Positions 50,853 through 59,000 of a stretch of 64,000 nucleotides of DNA are shown piece by piece (the stretch's first letter is position 1; every line of letters starts with the position of its first letter). This DNA is from CAZSXS01 sp964611385 (lineage in GTDB: Bacteria; Bacillota; Clostridia; Lachnospirales; CAYPQA01), in assembly GCA_964611385.1 (NCBI GenBank), contig CAZSXS010000006.1, positions 1 to 64,000 of the forward strand. Reading direction: 5' to 3'. The notes beneath the pieces are model-generated. The model was not told the origin of the DNA, did not search any database, and saw nothing but the letters and a program-made list of their open reading frames with translations. The position numbers and the translations under genes were made by a program.

Positions 50853-52208
50853 TTGATTTGCCCAAGTTGCAACTATGACACCACCAAAAGAGTATGCGAA
50901 AATTGTGGAGTGGACATCAGTCTTTTTCTGGGCGTGAATCATTTGTCCGATGTGATGTATAATCAGGGGCTCCAGCTGGCAAACCGCAGGGAATTAACCT
51001 CCGCAATTCAGAAATTAAGCTATGCCCTTGAACTGAATAAAAATAATATAGATGCAAGAAATCTTTTGGCCTTGATTTATTTTGAGATGGGGGTCGTCAG
51101 CGAGGCCATCAAGCATTGGGTCATCAGTAGCTCGCTGTTGCGGGAAGGTAACCTTGCCAAAAATTACTTGGACAGCATTCAAAAAAATTCTGCTCAGCTT
51201 GATAAATATATTGAATCCATCAAAGAATATAATCAGGCCTTGATCTATGCCAAGCAAAAAAGTGAGGACATGGCCATCATCCAATTGAAGAGAGCCCTGG
51301 ATCACAACCCTCGCTTTGTGGACGCATTGAATTTGCAGGCGCTTTGTTACCTGGAACGGGGAGAAAAGGAGAAAGCCTTTGCCCAAGTGGAAGATGCCCT
51401 GGCCATTGATGTTCAAAATCCTACAGCACTTTATTATAATGCTTTAATGAAGCGTTCCCCGAAGCCGGCAAAGAGCGAACCGAAGCTGAAAGAAAAAACC
51501 AGACCCATTTCCTACAAGCCAGCCGGAAACGGCTTTGGTTTTACGGATCTGATCAGCTTTGCATTGGGGATTATTATTACGTATTTCTTTGTAACCCTAA
51601 TGATCGTTCCAGCGAAAATTGAAACCAAGAACGAGCAGATTAAAAAGCTCAATTCCGATTATGAAACCCTCAATACTACTTACCAGAAAGAGATTTCAGA
51701 CTATAGTCAACAATTAACGTTAATAGAAGAAAGGGAGGCTGGTCTGAAAGCTGAAAACGAACAACTAAACGAAAAACTGCAAACGCAGGAAAAGGTGCAA
51801 CGGATCTATTCACTCAACAATCTTTATTTGTTAGGCAAAGTGGATGAAGCCGCCGATATTCTCTATGGCATGGACGTAACGGTCTTACCGGAGGAAGTTA
51901 CGGCCCTAGCAGAGACTTTGAAAAGCGAAGCCTTATCAAAGTCCTCTTCTGAGAATTTCACGAAAGGACAAAAACTTTTTACTGCAAAGAATTATGCCGA
52001 GGCGCAGCAGCCTTTAGAAAAGAGCCTGCAATATGCGGATAAGACCTTGGATTATGTAGACGATATTTATTACTTCTTGGGCATTATAGCTGAGAATATG
52101 GGCGAAAAAGAAAAGGCAGTCGGATATTACCAAAGTGTAGTTGACAACTACCCCAAATCCAATTATCTGAATCAGACAAAAAACAGATTGAAAGCTTTGG
52201 GTTACTAA
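50853..52208 (+). CDS. Zinc-ribbon, TPR and single-span membrane protein
   Basis: A 451-residue protein (TTG start after AGGGAGGTTTTTGT). An N-terminal zinc ribbon CPSCNYDTTKRVCENC is followed by TPR units (ALELNKNNIDARNLLALIYF, ALDHNPRFVDALNLQALCYL, ALAIDVQNPTALYYNAL) and one membrane span near 230-250 (LISFALGIIITYFFVTLMIV). A coiled coil (KNEQIKKLNSDYETLNTTYQ) comes next, then extracellular TPR-like repeats with the YbgF-type SVVDNYPKSNYLNQTKNRLK. Architecture suggests an envelope assembly or sensing scaffold; the exact role is unknown. Confidence 0.8.
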   Translation: MICPSCNYDTTKRVCENCGVDISLFLGVNHLSDVMYNQGLQLANRRELTSAIQKLSYALELNKNNIDARNLLALIYFEMGVVSEAIKHWVISSSLLREGNLAKNYLDSIQKNSAQLDKYIESIKEYNQALIYAKQKSEDMAIIQLKRALDHNPRFVDALNLQALCYLERGEKEKAFAQVEDALAIDVQNPTALYYNALMKRSPKPAKSEPKLKEKTRPISYKPAGNGFGFTDLISFALGIIITYFFVTLMIVPAKIETKNEQIKKLNSDYETLNTTYQKEISDYSQQLTLIEEREAGLKAENEQLNEKLQTQEKVQRIYSLNNLYLLGKVDEAADILYGMDVTVLPEEVTALAETLKSEALSKSSSENFTKGQKLFTAKNYAEAQQPLEKSLQYADKTLDYVDDIYYFLGIIAENMGEKEKAVGYYQSVVDNYPKSNYLNQTKNRLKALGY

Positions 52209-52223
52209 TGGGAGGATTGTTTT

Positions 52224-52643
52224 ATGGATGCATGTTTTAATGATGTGAAGGTTATTTCTTATTTCTTATGGGAGTACACAAATCATGACAATGCGCTTGG
52301 TCTTTGGTCCTGTGCTGAAGACATTGCCTGCCATTTTGAGGAGTACGGGTTAACCATGGAGGATTTTCGAATCATTCGATCCTTGAGTAAAACGGATCTG
52401 AACTATATTGCCTTTATTCGCCAGATTGCCTATCGTATTTATGTCTACACCCAAAACGAAGACCATATTTTAAATTGGTATGTCGCTGAGCGTCTTATTA
52501 TGAACGGTGAATGGTGTGATGCCATTATCCGTGTAGCCAATTATTATCAGTCTGAAAAACAGACGGATGGCTTTTTATCCGGCATTCGCTCCATCAAAGT
52601 TAAAAAGTTTTATTCCAATCAGTCACAGGATACTTGGCATTAA
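52224..52643 (+). CDS. Hypothetical protein (139 residues)
   Basis: A soluble protein rich in aromatic residues and Asp/Glu (YFLWEYTNHDNALGLWSCAE, AFIRQIAYRIYVYTQNEDHI, LNWYVAERLIMNGEWCDAII). No family or catalytic motif recognised. GGGAGGATTGTTTT precedes the ATG, 15 bp after the TPR gene, so it probably belongs to the same operon. Confidence 0.65.
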   Translation: MDACFNDVKVISYFLWEYTNHDNALGLWSCAEDIACHFEEYGLTMEDFRIIRSLSKTDLNYIAFIRQIAYRIYVYTQNEDHILNWYVAERLIMNGEWCDAIIRVANYYQSEKQTDGFLSGIRSIKVKKFYSNQSQDTWH

Positions 52644-52838
52644 GGGCTATCGGCCTCGTGCTGGTAGGTTGCTTTGCCTTGTCCTAGGGTATTTCGTTGC
52701 ATGATGGTTTTGTTGTTCAGCTGTATATGACTTGCCAAACTCCTTAATTCAGTACAGGATGAATGAAGATTCAGACTTAAATCAAAGACTTGCGTTTCAT
52801 CATCTACTATTGACTATCTTTTGAAAGGGGATATGATT

Positions 52839-53156
52839 ATGAAATTTAATGAAAGAACGTCTGCTACACTCTCTTATTTATTGTTTTGGTTTTCCGGTCT
52901 CTTCTTTCTCATCACAGAGAAAGAAAACAAGTATGTCCGCTTCCACGCTTTGCAATCCACGATTCTATTTGGAGGACTTAGCATCCTTGGCTATATCGTA
53001 GTGATCCTGCCTTTAATCGGCGGCTTGATCAAGAGCATCCTTGGTTTAATCACCCTGGTCGCTTGGGCTTACTTAATGTTTCAAGCCTATACTGGAAAGT
53101 CCTTTAAGGTTCCCGTTATTGGCGACATCGTTTTCAATCAAATCTATAAGAAATAA
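52839..53156 (+). CDS. DUF4870/Tic20-like small membrane protein
   Basis: A 105-residue protein with three to four membrane spans: SATLSYLLFWFSGLFFLITE, then ENKYVRFHALQSTILFGGLS and the helices ILGYIVVILPLIGGLIKSIL and TLVAWAYLMFQAY. The KYVRFHALQS motif is diagnostic of the DUF4870 family, whose function is not known. ATG 52839 has AAGGGG 8 nt upstream. The 180 bp before it contain no gene. Confidence 0.88.
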   Translation: MKFNERTSATLSYLLFWFSGLFFLITEKENKYVRFHALQSTILFGGLSILGYIVVILPLIGGLIKSILGLITLVAWAYLMFQAYTGKSFKVPVIGDIVFNQIYKK

Positions 53157-53170
53157 TTTTGAATATGACG

Positions 53171-53270
53171 ATACTCAGTCTTTGCATCATTTACCAAGCC
53201 GCCGGCATTCAAACCAGACGAATTTATTGTTTTGTGTGGCGGCTTTGCAGAGCTGAATGTGACTGAGTAT
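53171..53270 (+). repeat. TACTCAGT-type hairpin element, copy B (full)
   Basis: 100 bp with inverted ends ATACTCAGT / ACTGAGTAT and inner pair AAGCCGCC / GGCGGCTT, clearly homologous to copy A (shared TTTATTGTTTTGTGTGGCGG-type centre). Confidence 0.85.
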
Positions 53271-53272
53271 AC

Positions 53273-53327
53273 AAAAACCCTCCCAGATAGGACGAGATTT
53301 TATCGACCTAGCTGGGAGGGTTTTTTT
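53273..53327. terminator. Terminator between element B and the DUF951 gene
   Basis: AAAAACCCTCCCAG and CTGGGAGGGTTTTTTT flank a 27-nt loop. It overlaps the DUF951 stop and can end transcription from both sides. Confidence 0.85.
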
Positions 53328-53505
53328 ACGCCTTCACCGATTTTTCAAACTTTTCCCTTGACAGCATAAGTAAGCGATTACACTTGACGCAGCGAATGCG
53401 AAAGTCCATGCCTGTTCTTAGGACTTCCCATTCAAAGGATCCACAGGGGTGCTGCTTTTTCATATGAACAATATCCCCAATGTTAACTGTTTTGTTTTTA
53501 ATCAT
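53326..53505 (-). CDS. DUF951 family protein (YyzM-like)
   Basis: A 59-residue gene: MIKNKTVNIGDIVHMKKQHP, then CGSFEWEVLRTGMDFRIRCV and KCNRLLMLSREKFEKSVKA. The order DIVxMKKxHPCGxxEWEVxR ... CxxCxRxxMLxRxKFEK is the DUF951 signature, with Cys residues suggesting a zinc site. The molecular function is unknown. Neighbouring hairpin elements lie on both sides. Confidence 0.92.
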   Translation of the reverse strand: MIKNKTVNIGDIVHMKKQHPCGSFEWEVLRTGMDFRIRCVKCNRLLMLSREKFEKSVKA

Positions 53506-53529
53506 GGCATCTTGTCCTTATCCTTACTA

Positions 53530-53575
53530 AGCATTGATCCTGGCAGCTTGGTAAATGTTTTAGAGACTGAGTATA
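53530..53575 (-). repeat. TACTCAGT-type element, copy E (partial)
   Basis: Only one arm remains: GCATTGATCCTGGCAGCTTG and then TTTTAGAGACTGAGTATA, the reverse orientation of copy A with an internal deletion. The other end is missing. Confidence 0.7.
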
Positions 53576-53616
53576 GCACTCCTATAAAATGTTTGCAACA
53601 GGAGGTCTTAATAAAG

Positions 53617-53700
53617 GTGAAGCAAAAGGAAAACAAGGAAACTTTGATACTACGTCCTTTTTATGATACAATGGCAAAGAATTTATACTTAGTCTCTTAA
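53617..53700 (+). CDS. Possible 27-residue small protein
   Basis: GTG start with GGAGG upstream (53601-53605), encoding KQKENKETLILRPFYDTMAK and a short tail whose last codons and stop come from hairpin element C. It could be a truncated gene, and coding is not established. The 300 bp from 53506 to 53805 otherwise hold only elements E and C. Confidence 0.2.
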   Translation: MKQKENKETLILRPFYDTMAKNLYLVS

Positions 53701-53782
53701 GCCTTTGCCAAGCTGGAACCATTCAACCACATCAATTCTATTGTTTTATGTAGCAGCTTTGCAAAGTGGGTGACTGAGGATA
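53684..53782 (+). repeat. TACTCAGT-type hairpin element, copy C (degenerate)
   Basis: About 99 bp from TATACTTAGTCTCTTAAG to GTGACTGAGGATA, with an inner CAAGCTGG / TAGCAGCTT pair. The centre ATCAATTCTATTGTTTTATG matches copy A. It is the most diverged long copy. Confidence 0.75.
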
Positions 53783-53805
53783 CATAAGCCATTAAGGAGG
53801 ATATA

Positions 53806-54513
53806 ATGAAAAAGAAGTCTCGGGGGAAATTTTTGGTGGGGTTTATCTTTTTAACCTTGTTGTTGTCTGCAATTTTTGTAACCATTGAAATTATTTTGGC
53901 GCCGACTGTAGCGCTGGAGGATAACCCTTTTATACGGATCAAAAGCGACTATGTTCTTATGCTGTCACAGTGTATTTTTGGGGTCTTTGCTATGCTTTTG
54001 CCGGGGGCGCTGAAAAAAAGGGTGCGGCTGGACATTCCTTCTAATATGCTGATTATCTATGCTGTGTTTCTCTATTGTGCCATCTATCTGGGTGAGGTTC
54101 GTTCCTTTTATTATTCTGTGCCTCATTGGGACACAGTTTTACATACCTTCAGTGGAGCCATGCTTGGTGCGCTCGGTTTTTCCTTTATCAACTTCCTGAA
54201 CAAAACCGATCACGTTCCTCTGAATTTGAGCCCGGTGTTTGTAGCAGCGTTTACCTTCTGCTTTGCTGTGACGCTGGGAGTTGTGTGGGAAATTTATGAG
54301 TTTTCTGCGGATACCATCTTGCATACCAATATGCAAAAATTCGCCCTGGAAGGTGGCGAACCCCTAATCGGGGCCGCCGCCTTGGCCGACACCATGAAGG
54401 ACCTGATCGTGGACAGCATCGGTGCTCTGGTGATGGCGGTCATTGGATATGTTTCCCTTAAGCATAAGAAAGGCTGGCTGGAAAAGTTACAATTACGGTT
54501 GGATAAACGATAA
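53806..54513 (+). CDS. YjdF/DUF2238-like integral membrane protein
   Basis: A 235-residue protein with about six membrane spans. Conserved pieces are PHWDTVLHTFSGAMLGALGF, GVVWEIYEFSADTILHTNMQ and ADTMKDLIVDSIGALVMAVI. The H-x3-G, WEIYEF and D-T-M-x-DL-x-x-D residues are typical of the DUF2238 family of unknown function. AAGGAGG precedes the ATG. It lies alone, between element C and a strong terminator. Confidence 0.85.
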   Translation: MKKKSRGKFLVGFIFLTLLLSAIFVTIEIILAPTVALEDNPFIRIKSDYVLMLSQCIFGVFAMLLPGALKKRVRLDIPSNMLIIYAVFLYCAIYLGEVRSFYYSVPHWDTVLHTFSGAMLGALGFSFINFLNKTDHVPLNLSPVFVAAFTFCFAVTLGVVWEIYEFSADTILHTNMQKFALEGGEPLIGAAALADTMKDLIVDSIGALVMAVIGYVSLKHKKGWLEKLQLRLDKR

Positions 54514-54517
54514 GATC

Positions 54518-54557
54518 AAAAAGGTCCATGAGCTTTGATTGGCTCATGGACCTTTTT
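54518..54557. terminator. Terminator after the DUF2238-like gene
   Basis: AAAAAGGTCCATGAGC and GCTCATGGACCTTTTT form a perfect stem with an 8-nt loop; usable in both directions. Confidence 0.9.
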
Positions 54558-54618
54558 GTATACTTCTTCAAATTAGCTGACAGCTGGTGGGTGTTGGAGG
54601 CCCCATGCCCCAAGCTCT

Positions 54619-55911
54619 TTATTTGCTTAAGCCCTTCATCGGAAGAATGATTTTTACTTCTGTTCCAACACCCTTTTTACTTGTGATCTGTACTTCACCT
54701 CTGCACTGCGCGTTTATTCGCATCCGTACGTTGTCTATCCCCAGATGGGTGCGCTCCTCGTCTACTGCTCTGCTCTCATCAAATCCTATACCATCATCCA
54801 AAACGATGATGCGTACGGAATCATCTGCACGTTCACTTTTAATGTGGATTGTGCCGCCCTCTTCCTTCATGCTAATACCATGCCGGACCGCGTTTTCCAC
54901 AATCGGCTGGAGTGTAAGTGGTGGAAGCATAAAGTCTCGGAAACGAATGTCCCACTCAACATTCAAGCGGTCTTCAATCCTCATTTTTTCAAGGTAAAGG
55001 TAGTCTTGCACATGACTAAGCTCTTTGTTGAAGCTGATTAAAGGATTTTCGGTAAGGGAATCCAAATTGCTCCGTAGAAAAAATGAAAAATGTTCTATGG
55101 CCTTGGAAGCCCGCTGTGGCTCGGTGTCACAGAGTTCTTTAATACCAACCAGTGTGTTATAAAGGAAATGCGGTTGTATTTGACTAAGCATGATGGCTAC
55201 TCGGCTTTGAACCAGTTGAAGCTCCTTTTCCTTCAGCATCTTTGAATACTGAGCTTGCATACCAACATAAATGATGGTGATGGTGATGGTTGAAGCAATG
55301 TAAACCGATACAAAGCCGTAAACGAGCATTTGAATTACAACCGCGACAACAGGAAGGACGATGTAAGCGGCAAGCCCTAGCGTTTCCAGTCGGTTCAGAT
55401 ATTTGCGATTTTTAATAATCACCGATGAATTGAGTATTAAACCAATAATCCCAAGTACCTGTGAAAGCCAATACAGGTTCTGTCTGTGGTATATGTTGTT
55501 TTCATCTATAGTGAAGTACATATTGTTTAGCAGGGATAAAAAGGTTAAAGCGATGGCTAAGCCGCAAACACCATAGACAAGGTAAACCGATGTCCGTTTG
55601 ATTTGAAGTTTGATGGCTAAATAGGTGTTTATGTAATTGGAAAAGCACATAATAATCACATAGCTAAATATGAACGTACAGAAATTTCCGATAAAGTTTA
55701 GGACATAGAACTTCGGTTCTGTTTTACCGATGGAATAAAATGCCAGCGCATCGCTCATCATCACTGCAATGTTTGAGAGCAAAACCCAAATAAAAACACG
55801 GTTGAGTCGGATTTTTAAGTTATCTCCGACTAAAATGCAAATCAGAAATACCAAGCACAATACGCTGCTAAAAATCTCAATCGATATGTTTGTGATTATC
55901 GTTTTGGTCAT
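54619..55911 (-). CDS. LytS-type sensor histidine kinase (orphan)
   Basis: A 430-residue kinase with six to seven N-terminal membrane spans (residues about 8-215) and no large extracellular domain. The His_kinase region SQIQPHFLYNTLVGIKELCD holds the phospho-accepting His, followed by the ATPase domain: PPLTLQPIVENAVRHGIS (N box), VLDDGIGFD (G1) and KGVGTEVKIILP (G2). Such kinases normally pair with a LytTR or AraC-type regulator, but none is adjacent. Divergent from the M60-like protease gene across 140 bp, so control of that gene is possible. Confidence 0.92.
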   Translation of the reverse strand: MTKTIITNISIEIFSSVLCLVFLICILVGDNLKIRLNRVFIWVLLSNIAVMMSDALAFYSIGKTEPKFYVLNFIGNFCTFIFSYVIIMCFSNYINTYLAIKLQIKRTSVYLVYGVCGLAIALTFLSLLNNMYFTIDENNIYHRQNLYWLSQVLGIIGLILNSSVIIKNRKYLNRLETLGLAAYIVLPVVAVVIQMLVYGFVSVYIASTITITIIYVGMQAQYSKMLKEKELQLVQSRVAIMLSQIQPHFLYNTLVGIKELCDTEPQRASKAIEHFSFFLRSNLDSLTENPLISFNKELSHVQDYLYLEKMRIEDRLNVEWDIRFRDFMLPPLTLQPIVENAVRHGISMKEEGGTIHIKSERADDSVRIIVLDDGIGFDESRAVDEERTHLGIDNVRMRINAQCRGEVQITSKKGVGTEVKIILPMKGLSK

Positions 55912-56051
55912 TATCTGTGTTCCTCCATGTAAGGCATACCCTCGGCGGGTATTTTTTTGCTTCCATTAATTAACTGCTCATTATCTGCGCTCTCACAGAA
56001 TAGTAACTCCGTTTGGAAATAATACTAAAAAAAACTAAATGGAGGTATTAT

Positions 56052-59000
56052 ATGCAAAGTAAACTAAAAAAGTTAATTTTTCACTTGCTTGTACTCGTAA
56101 TGACTTGCGCTCTTTTTCCTATAGATGTATTTCCACAAGTAGCAGATCATACACAATCTTCAAACAACATGCAAGCCCAAAGTTACTACAGTACAGAAAA
56201 CCCACCGGTGTTCTATGGAGCCCAAATGATTCAGCTTGGGTTGGGGCAAGCCTTTGATTTAAAAGATCCTAGGTTCAGGGTCTTTGCTAAGGACTTTGAG
56301 GATGGCGATTTGAACAAGCACATTCAGATCGTCTCCAACACGGTAAACACGGCTGTACCGGGAACTTATGAAATCCAGTATTTCGTCACGGACAGCCACG
56401 GTAATGGGGCGAACCTTAGCGTTCCCGTACTGGTGGATGCTTCCTATGGCAACAAGAAAACTGTACAGCGCTTACTGTACACCATCCCTGCAACCCCCAA
56501 TACAGATCGAATCGGTTATAACCGCGCAGTCTATCATGATCGTCAGCAACTGGGAATTGATATGCCGAAAGGTTCTGAGATTACTGCTCGCATAGTCAAT
56601 GCCCAGGAGTACGGCCGAGATCTTGAGCTGTACATGCGCTCCGATGCTAATGCGTCTTCCATGGCTGTGCGGATTCCTGCTGACGGATCACTGGTGTCTG
56701 TCACAAACAAAGCCTCATCAGGTACGGATCCGTATGCCGACCAGTTCATTAGCAATACGGTAGTAACCCGTGACAGCGTTCCTTTTTTTACTTCACCTCA
56801 TGGGGTCTCTGTTCAGCCCGTGGTTGAAATCGAGTATTATGACGATGCGGTACAACCTTTGGAGCTTTACGTATTCGGGGACGACCAGGATGCTTTCTTT
56901 GACCACTGGGATACCTCCAATTCGAAGTACGGCGTGGCTGAGTCTGAACGGGTGACTTTGCTGGTACCTCGCCTCGACAGGCGCAGCATGGTACACATGC
57001 CCACCATACGAAACGGCTTGAGCTTGAAGTTTTTTACCAACGGACAACGTTTCGGATTTAACCAATTAGATCCATTCTACTACAAATATGTATGTTTTAT
57101 CAACACAAATGAAGTCATAGATACCAATACGGAAGCGCCCCATTACAAGGCCCATAGTATCTGGAACAACGTGAATAAGGATAACAGCTTCTCCTTACAC
57201 TGGGACGCGGGTACCTCTACCTTAAGCTATACCTTTAACAGCTATGATAACATCGGCGACCACTTTACAATCAACCCACAGGAGTTGATGGGAAGTAATT
57301 CTGCCTGGCTGCTGCTGTCAAGCACCGCCCAGTCCAGCTTCCAAATGACCCAGTTTCAGTATGAGGGTGAAGCGGCCATTACCGATTTCAACACCTTTTT
57401 TGGTGTACCTATTGGCGACTATAGTCCTACTATACAAAACAACAGCATCTCCTTTGTCCGGGATCGCTGCGCCGGAGTGTACAGCCGGAACAAGATGGAC
57501 TTAAGCAAGAGCTTTACCTTAAGCGGTATGCTGAACATCTTAAACGGAGGTGACACAGGTCTCGCCTTCACCCTGCACAACGACCAAAAGGGCAATAGGG
57601 CCTTGGGCTCCAATTATCGTGGCTTGGGCGTTTTTGGCAATCGCTCTGCCTATTCCTTTGATACCATTGATGAACTTCTGGCCTATTATGATGACTTTCT
57701 GGATGTCTTTGACGACCTGTCCGGCCTGGAACTGAACCCGACAGAAGCCTATAATCAGAATGTACGCACAAAAGGCTTTGTTACCGCCAGCATCGGTGGC
57801 CCCGGCATGGCCTATTACTCTCCCGCTCTGACGGGTCAATCCTCTGCTACCATGAGCGGTTATTTGTCAAAGGGCTGGCTGTCGCTCCATGAGTTCGGGC
57901 ACGGCTACGAAGGCAGACTGGGTAACGCAGGCGTTTATCTGGTTGATGTTTTGAACAATGTCCTATCCCATTATTATCAATTGACTTACCTGCTGCCGGG
58001 CGAATATGGCTGGCTGGGGGAAATCAAGAAGAATGAGTCTTTTTGGATGAACGAACTGGAAAGCTACGGCAGCCTCAGAACCGTCCCCAACTATAGCACT
58101 AGACTGTATTTCTTTGTAAACCTGTTGAATAAGATCGGCCCAAGAGAAGGAATGCGGGCAGTGCATACCGAAACACGCCGTCAGGCGGAACAGGGCATTT
58201 TTAATGAGTCCACCGAAATTATGGGCAAGGCTTTCACAGACTGCTCCGACTATAATGTGCTACCCTATATGAATGCCTGGGGTCTTACGGTATCCCCAAA
58301 CCTGCGGGCTGAAGTCTATGAGTCCCAAAAGCCTATGTTGTATTTCCTTGCCCACATCGTAGGCATTGATAAGGCTGAAAGCCTACTGGATGAATTGGGG
58401 CTGCAAGGCTGCTATGACTTGGTATCCAATGCAGAGATCGCCGATCTTGTGCAAACTGGCACGCTAAGTGTCAACATTGGCATTGACGACATTAACCGCT
58501 TAATCGGTAAGACGCTACAGCTCAAAGATGGAAACCGCATCGTTGCAGAAGAGTTTATCAACGGCAGCAGCGTAAGCTTTAACAACATCAAAGCGGGTAT
58601 TTACGAAATCAAGCTTCCGAACCCAGATGGCTTGTATGATTTTGATTACTATACTGTACTGATTCCCGAAGGGCAGAGCGTAAGCAAGGATGTCCGTTAC
58701 ACCCGTATGAACAGCAGCAGCTTGCCGTCCTCCAGCCGTATCGTTGTCAACGGCCTGTCTGATGCTGAAAAGGCATACGTAGACTATAACCTAAGCGAAG
58801 GTACTCTGCATGTGCTTGCTCATGCCGGTGCGCCACATGTTTACTTTAGCAATCAGTATTTTTCCATTGAGATTCTGGATAAGGCCAATCAGCTGGTCTT
58901 CAGCGAAAGTCGCTTGGGTGCAACTTCCTATGAAAGACTGGACGTAAATATGCCGGTGGAGCTGGGCTACAAAATCAGGCTGTACCATGCAGAGCCGGGA

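Noticed and set aside
53449..53700. 83-codon + strand ORF
   Set aside because: It runs antisense through the DUF951 gene and across elements E and C; only the last 27 codons have a ribosome site, listed separately with low confidence.
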